A stretch of 63,456 nucleotides of DNA. Origin: CAZQSL01 sp964595945 (GTDB lineage: Bacteria; UBP15; UBA6099; JAJRTR01). Positions 8,896 through 17,241 of this stretch are shown here, in pieces. A model generated the notes under the pieces. The model saw nothing but the letters and a program-made list of their open reading frames with translations. It was not told the origin of the DNA and made no database searches. Position numbers and translations under genes: made by a program. Each line of letters begins with the position of its first letter. Positions within the stretch are counted from its first letter, which is position 1. The stretch is taken from the NCBI GenBank assembly GCA_964595945.1, contig CAZQSL010000005.1, forward strand, positions 1-63,456. Direction: 5' to 3'.

Positions 8896-9330
8896 TCAGG
8901 CTTCGCATTGTGTAGCGCTTTCGTCTTCGGACAAACCATTAGGCCCCTTGCTCTGCCTGGCGATTGTTTTCAGACAGTTTTCGAGGTCGTCAAGGTCGCA
9001 AGGTTTGCTCATGAATCTGTTGGCGCCTGACAGATATGCGCTCAGCTTGTCATTGGTGCTGTCCCGGACGGTGAGCATGACGATGATCGCACGGCGCGCC
9101 TTTTCCGAAGACCTGATCAGACGGCTTGCTTCATACCCGTTTTTGACGGGCATCATTACGTCCATAAATACAACATCCGGCGTCTCTCTCTCAGCGACTT
9201 CCACGGCCTGATCCCCGTTTTTTGCCTCGTAAACGGTATGGCCTTTTTCCCTGAGAAAGTCTCCGAAAACGTCCCTTATGTCATCGTCATCGTCGACGAG
9301 CAGTATCCTGAGGTTATTGTCTTCTGTCAT
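8896..9330 (-). CDS. Stand-alone response regulator receiver protein
   Basis: A 144-residue CheY-like receiver. The acidic pocket is at D13-D15, the phospho-acceptor is D57 in FMDVMMP, and the switch Thr and Lys lie in MLTVRD and MSKPCD. There is no output domain, only a charged tail ending ATQCEA. It probably acts as a phosphorelay intermediate or by protein contact. The hybrid kinase at 4.2-6.8 kb is a possible partner but is not adjacent. Confidence 0.9.
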   Translation of the reverse strand: MTEDNNLRILLVDDDDDIRDVFGDFLREKGHTVYEAKNGDQAVEVAERETPDVVFMDVMMPVKNGYEASRLIRSSEKARRAIIVMLTVRDSTNDKLSAYLSGANRFMSKPCDLDDLENCLKTIARQSKGPNGLSEDESATQCEA

Positions 9331-9347
9331 AGGTTAGCTCTGGCTAA

Positions 9348-9375
9348 ATTATAGCAGTTTTTTTTTCACTTTCAA
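9348..9375 (-). promoter_or_regulatory. Promoter of the receiver gene
   Basis: Read leftward: TTGAAA (9370-9375), 16 nt spacer, TATAAT (9348-9353), with TGC directly before the -10 (extended -10). Confidence 0.75.
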
Positions 9376-9551
9376 TGCACTTATATTACAATTAACCTTG
9401 ATTTGAGCCTTATGTTGCAGATATTTGTAGATTTTCAGCAATATGGTTTGTCAAAATGGACAAAATGGCACTGGGGATATGGCAGGGGAAATCATAGTAA
9501 CCGTTTACGGGAATACCCGCGGAGAACCTTTTCTTGTAACCGTTCACGGAA

Positions 9552-9587
9552 GTGGGAAACCCCTTTTTATAAAAAGGGGTTTCCCAC
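9552..9587. repeat. 36-bp perfect palindrome within the repeat cluster
   Basis: Left arm GTGGGAAACCCCTTTTTA (9552-9569) is followed immediately by its exact reverse complement (9570-9587). It is preceded by GTAACCGTTCACGG and followed by CACCCTTCCCTAAAAA. Relatives of both flanks, in inverted order, border the hairpin at 9708-9741. Confidence 0.85.
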
Positions 9588-9626
9588 ACCCTTCCCTAAA
9601 AATTTTCATCGCATAACCGCTTCTCC

Positions 9627-9664
9627 CCGGCCAGTGGCGGAAAAAATGCCGCCACTGGCCGGGA
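9627..9664. repeat. Perfect 15-bp stem-loop
   Basis: CCCGGCCAGTGGCGG (9627-9641), an 8-nt loop AAAAAATG, then the exact complement (9650-9664). Its sequence is unrelated to the neighbouring T/A-core palindromes. There is no T-run on either side, so it is a weak terminator candidate. Confidence 0.8.
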
Positions 9665-9707
9665 AAATCAGGGAAAAAACCAAACATAGAGAGTTTTTGG
9701 GAGAGGT

Positions 9708-9741
9708 GCGGAGAACCTTTTTTTCAAAAAAGGTTCTCCGC
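9708..9741. repeat. Palindromic repeat hairpin, copy B
   Basis: Arms GCGGAGAACC (9708-9717) and GGTTCTCCGC (9732-9741) surround a T7-C-A6 core. The left flank AGTTTTTGGGAGAGGT matches the flank of the 32.1 kb copy (AGTTTTTTGGAAGAGGT). Confidence 0.85.
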
Positions 9742-9763
9742 GGGTATTCCGTGAACAGTTACC

Positions 9764-9809
9764 TTTTTTCAAAAAAGGGGGTCTCCATGCTCTTGTCGTG
9801 AACGCTTAC
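9764..9809. repeat. Palindromic repeat, half copy matching the window start
   Basis: Core T-run/C/A-run followed by GGGGGTCTCC and a tail ending GTGAACGCTTAC. Positions 9777-9809 are identical to 21-53. The left arm that would pair with GGGGTCT is missing and is replaced by the end of the neighbouring unit, as if two copies recombined at the core. Confidence 0.75.
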
Positions 9810-9812
9810 AAA

Positions 9813-10748
9813 TCATACAACCGGCATGGCGCCTTTCCGGACCCCTCTGGCGGCGAGGTCGGCAAGATGCAGGCATGCGGCGGTATTGTTGGCGGTCGTC
9901 GCGGCGACATCGCCCGGATTGGCCCACATGAAAATATTCCAAAGGCTCGCCGGCAGATGGCGCGCCATGCCCATGGGGCCGATTTCCAGCAGGATGCCGA
10001 GCACATCGCGCTCGTAGTACAGCCAGTCATTGATGTCACCATAAGTGAGATAAAGCTCGTTGTCGGGATGAGTCTTGTAGGGATGGGGCTGTAGAGCGGC
10101 CATGCCGCCAGTGATGGATTTGTACAGGCCGGCGTCGGGACATACTGACTTGTTGTGACACGGGGGCCAGCAGATTTTTTCACCAAAGCTGTGAAGTGCG
10201 AGCGAAATCGAAGGTCGTGCCATATCGACGAGCCGCACGAGCGCCAGAGACTCGGGTTCGGACAGAGGTGACGGCCCGTGATAGTTTATAGTTTTTTTGT
10301 GACTGCCCGCCATGACGCCGCCGACGTGAGGTTCGTAAAACCCGACAGGGAAGTTGCGATTGATGTCGACGCGATTGGCATTGGTTTTCACAAGTGGTAT
10401 GAGATGCTTTCCGAGCAGCCGGCAGACCTTGTCGTGACCATCAGGATTCATCACCGGGAAAAACCATATTTTGACCTTTTCGAGCAGATCGCGGCGCTCC
10501 GACGCGAGCGAACGCGCTATTGCGAGGCACTGCTCGGTGGCAATGAATTCTATGGCATGGCACTGCGCGATATAGATGATGGCCGGAGCGCCGGCTGAAG
10601 GTCCCGCACTCCATGCCCTGAGCGGCCGGCCCTGCACTGATGCTCCGAGCGTGACACTCGCGCCGCCGCAGCCCTTTACGATCAGTTCGTCGAACTCTGT
10701 GTAGATTTCTTCAGCCGTGTGATATGGGCCGTATTTTTTGATATTCAT
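9813..10748 (-). CDS. M14-family zinc carboxypeptidase
   Basis: A 311-residue metallopeptidase of the M14 fold. It has the zinc motif HxxE (H64 and E67 in QCHAIEF), then NPDG and VDINRNFP, the third zinc ligand in LALHSFGE, and the catalytic Glu in ILLEIGP. Small bacterial M14 enzymes often trim peptidoglycan peptides (MpaA-like), but substrate cannot be read here. There is no signal peptide from the chosen start, suggesting a cytoplasmic enzyme. The frame is open upstream, but the ATG at 10748 has GGAG 7 nt before it and begins the conserved region. Confidence 0.85.
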   Translation of the reverse strand: MNIKKYGPYHTAEEIYTEFDELIVKGCGGASVTLGASVQGRPLRAWSAGPSAGAPAIIYIAQCHAIEFIATEQCLAIARSLASERRDLLEKVKIWFFPVMNPDGHDKVCRLLGKHLIPLVKTNANRVDINRNFPVGFYEPHVGGVMAGSHKKTINYHGPSPLSEPESLALVRLVDMARPSISLALHSFGEKICWPPCHNKSVCPDAGLYKSITGGMAALQPHPYKTHPDNELYLTYGDINDWLYYERDVLGILLEIGPMGMARHLPASLWNIFMWANPGDVAATTANNTAACLHLADLAARGVRKGAMPVV

Positions 10749-10983
10749 ACAGTCACTCCGGTTGTGTCGTCCCTGCCGCATAGTCTGCCCGATGATAACA
10801 CGGCAGTGGCGGTCCTCACAATGTCCCGTAAAATCCTGTTGCATTGCTGCAATATCTGACTCGAAAGCTATAGTGTCTTTGATGATATGGCAACTATTGC
10901 GACAAGTATGAAGAGTCCCTTCATGTGTAATATAAAGAACTCCGGAAATCCTAAATATATACAATGGTTTGGATTATTTCTGA

Positions 10984-11691
10984 TTACCCGAAAAACTTGT
11001 ATTTGATGATGCAGTAGAGCGCCTGGAATGCGTCCTTGAGGCCGATTTTTTTACCTTCTTCGTAGGTGCGGCCGGAGTAGGTGATGCCGACTTCGTAGAC
11101 GCGGCAGTGCATTTTTGCGATCTTGGCGGTGACTTCGGGTTCGAAGCCGAATCGGTTTTGCTCGATGCGGATGCCACGGATAATGTCGCCGCGGAACATC
11201 TTATAGCAGGTTTCCATGTCAGTGAGGTTGAGGTCGGTGAACATGTTGGAGAGAAGAGTGAGCATCATGTTGCCGACGGAGTGCCAGAAGTAGAGTACGC
11301 GGTGTGCGCCTTCGCCCTTGAAGCGTGAGCCGTAGACGACGTCGGCGCGGCCGTCGAGCAGCGGGAGGAGGAGCTTGGGGTATTCGAGGGGGTCGTACTC
11401 GAGGTCGGCATCCTGCACGACGACGAAGTCGCCGGTGGTGTGGGCGAATCCGGTGCGGAGGGCGGCGCCTTTGCCCTGGTTTTTTTCGTGGTAGATGACT
11501 TTGTCGACGATGGGGGTGATGTCGTCGCGGAGGATGTCGCGAGTGCCGTCGGTGGAGTAGTCGTCGACGAGGATCAGCTCAAGGTCGACGGAGGGCGGCT
11601 GGGCAGCTTTGACCCGCTGGACGATCTCGCGGATGGTTTCGCGTTCGTTGTAGATGGGGATCACTACTGAGAGTTTCTTTTTGTCACTCAT
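10984..11691 (-). CDS. GT2-family glycosyltransferase (dolichol-phosphate mannosyltransferase-like)
   Basis: A 235-residue single-domain GT-A glycosyltransferase. It has VVIPIYNERETI at the N-terminus, LVDDYSTDGT for the nucleotide site, and the DxD-type QDADLEYDP (D94-D96) for the metal. The C-terminus lacks membrane helices, as in the cytosolic catalytic domain of DPM1/GtrB-like enzymes that charge polyprenyl phosphate with a sugar. The acceptor is unknown. It is leftward and divergent from the acyl-CoA dehydrogenase gene. Confidence 0.88.
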   Translation of the reverse strand: MSDKKKLSVVIPIYNERETIREIVQRVKAAQPPSVDLELILVDDYSTDGTRDILRDDITPIVDKVIYHEKNQGKGAALRTGFAHTTGDFVVVQDADLEYDPLEYPKLLLPLLDGRADVVYGSRFKGEGAHRVLYFWHSVGNMMLTLLSNMFTDLNLTDMETCYKMFRGDIIRGIRIEQNRFGFEPEVTAKIAKMHCRVYEVGITYSGRTYEEGKKIGLKDAFQALYCIIKYKFFG

Positions 11692-11860
11692 GGTTGGCCT
11701 TCTGTCTCCGATTGGCTCCGCGCGTTTTTTCTGCCGTCTGTCGTATGGGTGGCGGTTGGCGTTGTTGCGGCTATTTCATTTTCATACATTGATCCCGTGC
11801 GGTCAAGTGAGGGAGCCAGTGTTTGGGGGATGCAACATTTGGCTGGCGGCGGGTGTTGAA

Positions 11861-11888
11861 TTGACAAAGAGTTCCATTATTGTAGTAT
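11861..11888 (+). promoter_or_regulatory. Promoter of the acyl-CoA dehydrogenase gene
   Basis: Consensus TTGACA (11861-11866), 16 nt spacer, TAGTAT (11883-11888). The RBS GGAGG at 11911 follows about 20 nt downstream. Confidence 0.75.
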
Positions 11889-11923
11889 CGGGCGCGGCCC
11901 GTCATCTTGTGGAGGTGGTAGCG

Positions 11924-13789
11924 ATGTCAGAGTACAAACCGGATTTCAGGGATATTCAATTCGTATTTAACGAGTACGTCGACATAGAGGAAATCTGCGG
12001 GCTGCCGGCATTTGCCGACATGGGATATGACGCGGCGACGCTGAATGATCTGCTCGGTCAGGCCAGAAAGATCGCGGAGGAGTCTCTCTACGGGGCGCGG
12101 CGTGAGATGGACCGGGTGGGATGCAGGCTTGTGGACGGGCAGGTAGTGGTGCCGGAGTGTGCCCGCAAGCCTTATAGGGATTACTCCGAAAACGGATGGA
12201 TAGGCATAACGGGCGATCCGGATTTCGGTGGCATGGGACTGCCGGAGACGATGAATACTCTGGCGAGCGAGATGCTCGCGGGAGCCAACTGCGCACTGAT
12301 GATACTGCCCGGCCTTTCCAAGTCGGCAGCGAAGGTCATCCAGACTTTCGGCACGCTCGAACAGAAAAAAACTTTCCTCGAAAAAATGCACTCGGGCGAA
12401 TGGTCGGGCACCATGTGTCTGACAGAGCCCCACGCGGGCTCCGATGTCGGCGCGGCCAAGACGACCGCTACCCCCATCGAAGACCGCCCCGGCTGGTATA
12501 AGATAAAAGGCAACAAGCTTTTCATTTCATTCGGCGATCAGGACCTTACGGCTAATATCATCCACCTTGTGCTCGCCCGCACGCCCGGCGCGCCCAAAGG
12601 CACTAAGGGCATCAGTCTGTTCATCGTGCCGAAATACAAGCTCAACCCCGACGGCACTCCCGGCGTGTCCAACGATGTTGCGACCATCGGCATCGAGTCG
12701 AAGATGGGCATACACGGCTCGGCGTCTTGCGCTCTCAATTTCGGCGAAAACGGCGACTGCGAAGGCGAGCTTGTCGGCGAGCTCAACAACGGCATGAAAT
12801 ATATGTTTCTCATGATGAACGAAGAACGCCTGATGGTCGGCATGCAGGGGCTGTCGCAGGCGTCCGCAGCCTACATGTTCGCCAAAGCATACGCGCACGA
12901 ACGCCTTCAGGGCCCTGACATACGCAATTTCAAGGACCCGGAAGCCCCGAAAGTGCCGATCGTCACCCATCCCGATGTCCGCCGCATGCTCATGACCTGC
13001 AAGGCGTACACGGAAGGCATGCGCGCACTTGTCGCCACTGCCGCTCGCTACATCGACCTCGGCCACCATCACACCGATCCGAAAGAACGCGAAAAATACA
13101 ATGCCTGGGCCGAACTCCTCACGCCCATCTGCAAGGCGTACTGCACCGACACGGGATTTCGTGTCACGGAACTCGCCATGCAGATATATGGCGGCGCTGG
13201 CTACATTTCCACCAATCCCGTGGAGCAGTACGCGCGCGATGTCAAGATCACGTCCATCTACGAAGGCACAAACGGCATACAGGCTCTCGATCTCCTCGGC
13301 CGCAAGCTTCCGATGGGCGGCGGCGCAGTCATGATGGGGTTTTTCGCCGAAGTCAACAACCGCCTCCGCGCGCTCGCCAGCGAGCCATCCGTCTCCGCGC
13401 TCGCCCCGAAAGTCGAAAAGGCAAAAAACAGCCTGGCAGCTATCGTCATGAAATTCATGCAACTCTGGAAAGACAAAACCGGCAAGGCCGCCGTCCCATT
13501 CATCGGCGCGTGCGACATGCTCGAAATGTTCGGCGACATCCTCTGCGCACTGTTTCTCTGCGAAGAAGCGGTCATTGCCGCCAGAAAGTTCGACACTATC
13601 GCTGCGGCGGCCGGCGCTGACAATCCCGAAGCCATCGCCGCACTCGTCGCAGACAACGACGAGGCAAAATTTTACTACTCGAAATCCCGCACCGCCGAGT
13701 TTTTCGTCAACTACCTCCTGCCGCGCATCCAATGGAAAGAGTCCGCTATCCTTTCCGAAGACTTCTCGTGCATGGCCGACGTTTTCTGA
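11924..13789 (+). CDS. Acyl-CoA dehydrogenase, long DmdC-like form
   Basis: FAD-dependent acyl-CoA dehydrogenase of 621 residues, the longer class with an N-terminal extension and a C-terminal four-helix domain, as in DmdC (3-methylmercaptopropionyl-CoA dehydrogenase) and related fatty acyl-CoA enzymes. CLTEPHAGSDVG and the downstream GIHGSASC are FAD/substrate motifs, and the catalytic base is E447 in YEGTNGIQALDLLGRK. Start ATG 11924 has GGAGG 8 nt upstream; the frame is open further but non-conserved. It would supply the first oxidation step for the fad operon at 1.3-3.8 kb. The exact acyl substrate is unknown. Confidence 0.92.
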   Translation: MSEYKPDFRDIQFVFNEYVDIEEICGLPAFADMGYDAATLNDLLGQARKIAEESLYGARREMDRVGCRLVDGQVVVPECARKPYRDYSENGWIGITGDPDFGGMGLPETMNTLASEMLAGANCALMILPGLSKSAAKVIQTFGTLEQKKTFLEKMHSGEWSGTMCLTEPHAGSDVGAAKTTATPIEDRPGWYKIKGNKLFISFGDQDLTANIIHLVLARTPGAPKGTKGISLFIVPKYKLNPDGTPGVSNDVATIGIESKMGIHGSASCALNFGENGDCEGELVGELNNGMKYMFLMMNEERLMVGMQGLSQASAAYMFAKAYAHERLQGPDIRNFKDPEAPKVPIVTHPDVRRMLMTCKAYTEGMRALVATAARYIDLGHHHTDPKEREKYNAWAELLTPICKAYCTDTGFRVTELAMQIYGGAGYISTNPVEQYARDVKITSIYEGTNGIQALDLLGRKLPMGGGAVMMGFFAEVNNRLRALASEPSVSALAPKVEKAKNSLAAIVMKFMQLWKDKTGKAAVPFIGACDMLEMFGDILCALFLCEEAVIAARKFDTIAAAAGADNPEAIAALVADNDEAKFYYSKSRTAEFFVNYLLPRIQWKESAILSEDFSCMADVF

Positions 13790-13803
13790 TGTATAATTGA
13801 GAC

Positions 13804-14760
13804 ATGAAAGCGGCGGATAAACCCGAAAACACACGACGCAGGCGCACACCGGACAGTCATCGCGAATACCAGTCGGCGCAGGCATTTTTCGGTGACTACA
13901 TCATGCCCCTGCCACCTGTACGCATCGCGTTCAACGACTGGTGCTTCCGCAATTCCATCCGCCTCGGGGCGCTCAAACCCGAAGACATCATATTCCTCGC
14001 CGGCTGCTTCGGCGTCGACGGCCTCAGCATCGACTACTTCCTGATGACACGCGACATGAAGCGCAATCTGCGCCGCGTACGCGAATCCATCGACACCTGC
14101 GATCTCGACATCGTCATGGGCTACAGCCTGCCCTTCGCGCTCCCGCGACTCTGCCACCGCATCTTCGACCCGCGCAAGGAAGAAATGTTCAACATCGCTC
14201 ACGAACTCGGCACCGATACCATCCGCATCATCGGAGGCATAGTCATCCCCAGCCCATACACGGCCCCCATCCACTTCACTGTCGATCGTAATCAGGAAAT
14301 ATTCGACGTCTCCCGCCGCATCAGGGAATTCACCCGCTACGCACGCCTCGAAGGCATTACAGTCGCACTCGAAACGCGCGGCGAATACACCACCCGCGAA
14401 ATCCTCGAAATCATCGACCGTGTCGACGAGCCCAACTTCCGCGTCACATTTGACACGTCATATCCGCTCCTTCACCACGAAGACCCCATCGAAGCCATCA
14501 TGAAACTCTCGCTCTTCATATCATTTGTCCATGTCAAGGATATACGCCGCGATCAGTCACTGATCACTCAGGTGCCGCTCGGCACCGGCGAAGTCCCCCT
14601 CCGTGAAATCATCCACACACTTCGCGAACGCAACTACGACGGGCTCTACAGCATCGAGTTTTTCCTCGCCCCATGGAAAACCGCCGACGAAGAGGCTACC
14701 CTCCGCGAAAGCATCTTTTTCCTCGAATCCATCACGGACGACGCTCCGGCACTTCCCTGA
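13804..14760 (+). CDS. Sugar phosphate isomerase/epimerase-like TIM barrel (AP endonuclease 2 family)
   Basis: Xylose-isomerase-like TIM barrel of 318 residues. Typical elements are VALETRGEYTT, the metal-site strand FRVTFDTSYPLLH, FVHVKDI, and the C-terminal YDGLYSIEFFLAPW. These enzymes isomerise or epimerise sugars or inositols. The nearby oxidoreductases point the same way. The start is uncertain: residues 1-33 are Arg-rich and unlike the family, and ATG 13903 (weak GGTGA upstream) fits the conserved region better. A TATAAT at 13792-13797 would leave the ATG at 13804 practically leaderless. The gene is convergent with the two Gfo/Idh/MocA genes. Confidence 0.82.
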   Translation: MKAADKPENTRRRRTPDSHREYQSAQAFFGDYIMPLPPVRIAFNDWCFRNSIRLGALKPEDIIFLAGCFGVDGLSIDYFLMTRDMKRNLRRVRESIDTCDLDIVMGYSLPFALPRLCHRIFDPRKEEMFNIAHELGTDTIRIIGGIVIPSPYTAPIHFTVDRNQEIFDVSRRIREFTRYARLEGITVALETRGEYTTREILEIIDRVDEPNFRVTFDTSYPLLHHEDPIEAIMKLSLFISFVHVKDIRRDQSLITQVPLGTGEVPLREIIHTLRERNYDGLYSIEFFLAPWKTADEEATLRESIFFLESITDDAPALP

Positions 14761-14805
14761 AGACAGGCTGGAAGTGTAATCCCGATTCTGCGTGTTAGCT
14801 GCCCG

Positions 14806-15942
14806 TCAACTGGCCGGGCGGGATTTTGCGTAGATGTCGTCGATGATCCGCATCAGCGCGAGGCCGTCTTCGCCGGTTGCGGCGAAATCGGGGCCAAGCC
14901 CGAAGTAGTCGGTGTCGTTGCCAAGTATTTTATCCGTGAAATACCGCATCTGCATATTGTGCATGTATATGGCGCGCGTAGCCGGGACCGGTACGGGGAG
15001 GCCGATGCCGGTGTACGGTGACAGCGGGCCAAATTTCTGCACAAGAGTCGGGATATTGTGATAAAAAGGCAGCCCGAACCACATGCCATTGATGTGGGAA
15101 AAACGGACCGAACTCCTGTCGCCATATATCCAGCCATTTTCACCGATGAGATTGTTGGCCATGGCGGTCATGTTCATTTCGGATGTCGCAATGATGCCGC
15201 TGGGAAATTTCATGGTGACCGCGCCCTGATCCTCAAATACCATGTCGGAGCGTTTCACGCTGATATGCCCACCCCATTCCGACGGCTTTTCGCCAGCGAA
15301 GTAGAGTACGAGGTCCATGAGGTGAGTGCCCATTTCGAGCAGTTGCCCGCCGCCGGTGCGTGTGTCGGACATCCGCCACAAGCCGAGTTTTTCCTTCATG
15401 TTGACACCGAGCGATTCGGCCCAGCGAAATATCGTTTCATAGAGCGGCCCGTCGAGGCTTGGCGCTATGCTGATCGAGGTGGTATTGATCTGCGACACGT
15501 TGCCGAGATCACCGCTGGCAGCCATTTTTTTGATCGTGTTGATGCCGCGGTCAAATCGTTTGACCATCCCCATCTGCAAGGTCACGCCGGCAGCCGCGCA
15601 TGCTTCGACCATTTCCTGCGCTTCGGCCGCGCTGACGGCCATCGGTTTTTCGCAAAACACGTTGATGCCCCGAGCTGCTGCGGCAAGCGTGAGCTCGCGG
15701 TGTACCCAGTTGGGCGTACAGATCAGCACTCCGTCTGGCTGCGCGCTTTCCATCATCTCGACAGCATCTGCAAATTCTGCCGGTATGTCGAATTTCCGGC
15801 AGACTTCCGCGCGGTTTTTTTCGCTGATGTCGACGACAGCTACGACTTCGGCATTTTTGTTTGTCTTCAGGTAAGGCAAGTGTCCTTCGCGCGCGATGCG
15901 GCCGCATCCGATTATGCCGATCTTCGCTTTTCTGTTCTTCAT
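14806..15942 (-). CDS. Gfo/Idh/MocA-family oxidoreductase (1)
   Basis: NAD(P)-dependent sugar or inositol dehydrogenase-like protein of 378 residues. The Rossmann motif is GIIGCGRIAREGHLP near residue 10, and FCEKPMAVS carries the EKP signature Lys. The C-terminal alpha/beta domain follows from about residue 130. The RBS GGAGG is 7 nt before the ATG, and the second oxidoreductase ends 31 nt upstream on the same strand, so they form an operon. The substrate is not predictable; two different paralogs beside a TIM-barrel isomerase suggest breakdown or modification of one sugar or polyol. Confidence 0.9.
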   Translation of the reverse strand: MKNRKAKIGIIGCGRIAREGHLPYLKTNKNAEVVAVVDISEKNRAEVCRKFDIPAEFADAVEMMESAQPDGVLICTPNWVHRELTLAAAARGINVFCEKPMAVSAAEAQEMVEACAAAGVTLQMGMVKRFDRGINTIKKMAASGDLGNVSQINTTSISIAPSLDGPLYETIFRWAESLGVNMKEKLGLWRMSDTRTGGGQLLEMGTHLMDLVLYFAGEKPSEWGGHISVKRSDMVFEDQGAVTMKFPSGIIATSEMNMTAMANNLIGENGWIYGDRSSVRFSHINGMWFGLPFYHNIPTLVQKFGPLSPYTGIGLPVPVPATRAIYMHNMQMRYFTDKILGNDTDYFGLGPDFAATGEDGLALMRIIDDIYAKSRPAS

Positions 15943-15973
15943 TTCTGATACCTCCGGTGGAATATTCAGAGTG

Positions 15974-16954
15974 CTATCTGAGGGCAGCTATCGCGTCGAG
16001 CAGGCGCATGTTAGCTACTGCTTCGGGCGCGTTGGTGACTGGTTGGCGATGGGCGATGATGGCGTCGCGGAAGGCCTCAAGCTGCGCATGGTACGATACT
16101 TTTTGTGCCACACGGATGTTCTTTACTGACGGGCCGCGCCGGAGCAGACAGAGATAGCTGTCGATGTGGAATGGGCCGGCCATGATGGCGGGGGTGAACG
16201 GCATGAAGACGAAAAGCGAACCGCGCGAGCCCTGGACGTGTGCAAACATGGGCAGGTATTCGACAAGGCTTCCGGTGATTTTCGCGGCAGTGCCAGTCGA
16301 AAAACTGACTGAGGCCGCGACTGCGCCGTCGACGCCGGATATCATCTTGAAACGGGCTTTGTCGACCGTGTAATCGTCACATGCGGCGATCCATCGCGAA
16401 AAGCTGGCCGGATAGCATCCGATGTCGAGCAGCGCGCCCCCTGCGCAGTCAGGGCGGAACTGTATCTTGCCGCGGTCCAGCAGCGGCACTCCGAATTGGG
16501 ATGTGATCCGCACGATCTCGCCGAGATCGCCTCCCCTGACAATCTCTTCGATCTTCGCCGCCAGCGGGTGATAGCGATAGTGAAAAGCCTCGGCGAAGAT
16601 CATGCCGGTTTCGTCAGCGACCGCCCTGATTTCTTGGGCTTCGGCGGCATTTGCGGCCACCGGTTTTTCACAAAGTACATGCTTGCCTGCGCGCATTGCG
16701 CGGATTGACCATTCCCTGTGCATGGAAACAGGCAGGGGGATGTAGACACATGATATTGCCGGGTCGGCAAGCAACGACTCATAGTCGCCGAAGGCCGTCG
16801 GGATCGAGTGCTTCCGGACATATTCGGATGCTTTCCTGTAGTCGCGCGATGCGACTGCCGCAACTTTCATCCCTCGGATATTGCCCTTGTAGGGGAGAAT
16901 CGAATACGCATTGACGGATGCTGTGGAAAGGATGCCTATGTTGATCGTATCCAT
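15974..16954 (-). CDS. Gfo/Idh/MocA-family oxidoreductase (2)
   Basis: A 326-residue paralog of the downstream gene. It has an unusual N-terminal GILSTASVNAY in place of the GCGxIA glycine motif, as in the glucose-fructose oxidoreductase and dihydrodiol dehydrogenase branch. HVLCEKPVAANAAEAQEI carries the EKP signature. ATG 16954 was chosen over an upstream in-frame start because GGAG sits 6-7 nt before it and MDTINIGIL is the family N-terminus. First gene of the two-gene leftward operon. Confidence 0.88.
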   Translation of the reverse strand: MDTINIGILSTASVNAYSILPYKGNIRGMKVAAVASRDYRKASEYVRKHSIPTAFGDYESLLADPAISCVYIPLPVSMHREWSIRAMRAGKHVLCEKPVAANAAEAQEIRAVADETGMIFAEAFHYRYHPLAAKIEEIVRGGDLGEIVRITSQFGVPLLDRGKIQFRPDCAGGALLDIGCYPASFSRWIAACDDYTVDKARFKMISGVDGAVAASVSFSTGTAAKITGSLVEYLPMFAHVQGSRGSLFVFMPFTPAIMAGPFHIDSYLCLLRRGPSVKNIRVAQKVSYHAQLEAFRDAIIAHRQPVTNAPEAVANMRLLDAIAALR

Positions 16955-17241
16955 GATAGACTCCGGCGTCGATTTTTGTGAATAAACAAGCGTAATTGTT
17001 GACCTAATGATACACACAAACGTGGAGAAATCAAGGAAGTTCGATCACAAGCGGCTTGCCGGCGTATATGCTGACCATATTGCCTGCCCGGCCATGGCAA
17101 TCAGGCAATGGCAAGGAAGGCAAGTCGTTATGGAGTATGGAGAGACGTGGAAAATCCATTCAGCATACAAACGTTTCATCCGCACAGACTTGTGGAAAGA
17201 TGTGGCAGAGTTGTCGTAAGGCATGAGAGCAGGATGGCTGC

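Larger units (their letters stand above)
9497..9763. repeat. Nested inverted repeat element (outer unit)
   Basis: GTAACCGTTTACGG followed by GAATACCCGCGGAGAACC (9497-9528) recurs in inverted orientation at 9730-9763, including a perfect 21-bp inverted match (9510-9530 with 9730-9750). Between them lie a 36-bp perfect palindrome, a 15-bp hairpin and a third hairpin, listed separately. The terminal module GTAACnGTTnAC recurs at 9536-9547 and in inverted form at 9751-9762 and 9798-9809. The stretch does not look coding. Confidence 0.8.

Noticed and set aside
9403..9801. 132-codon rightward frame across the repeat cluster
   Set aside because: It translates through perfect palindromes and has no RBS; the hairpin structure explains the sequence better.
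9497..9809. CRISPR-like array
   Set aside because: Units are inverted relative to each other, spacers are not of equal length and the arms differ, so it is not a direct-repeat array; no cas genes are present.
12527..13885. 452-codon leftward frame opposite the acyl-CoA dehydrogenase
   Set aside because: It is antisense to a clearly conserved gene; the Asp/Gly/His-rich composition is what a GC-rich codon pattern gives on the opposite strand.
17007..17219. 70-codon rightward frame between Gfo and aldehyde dehydrogenase genes
   Set aside because: No RBS, no motif and no conserved features; treated as non-coding.
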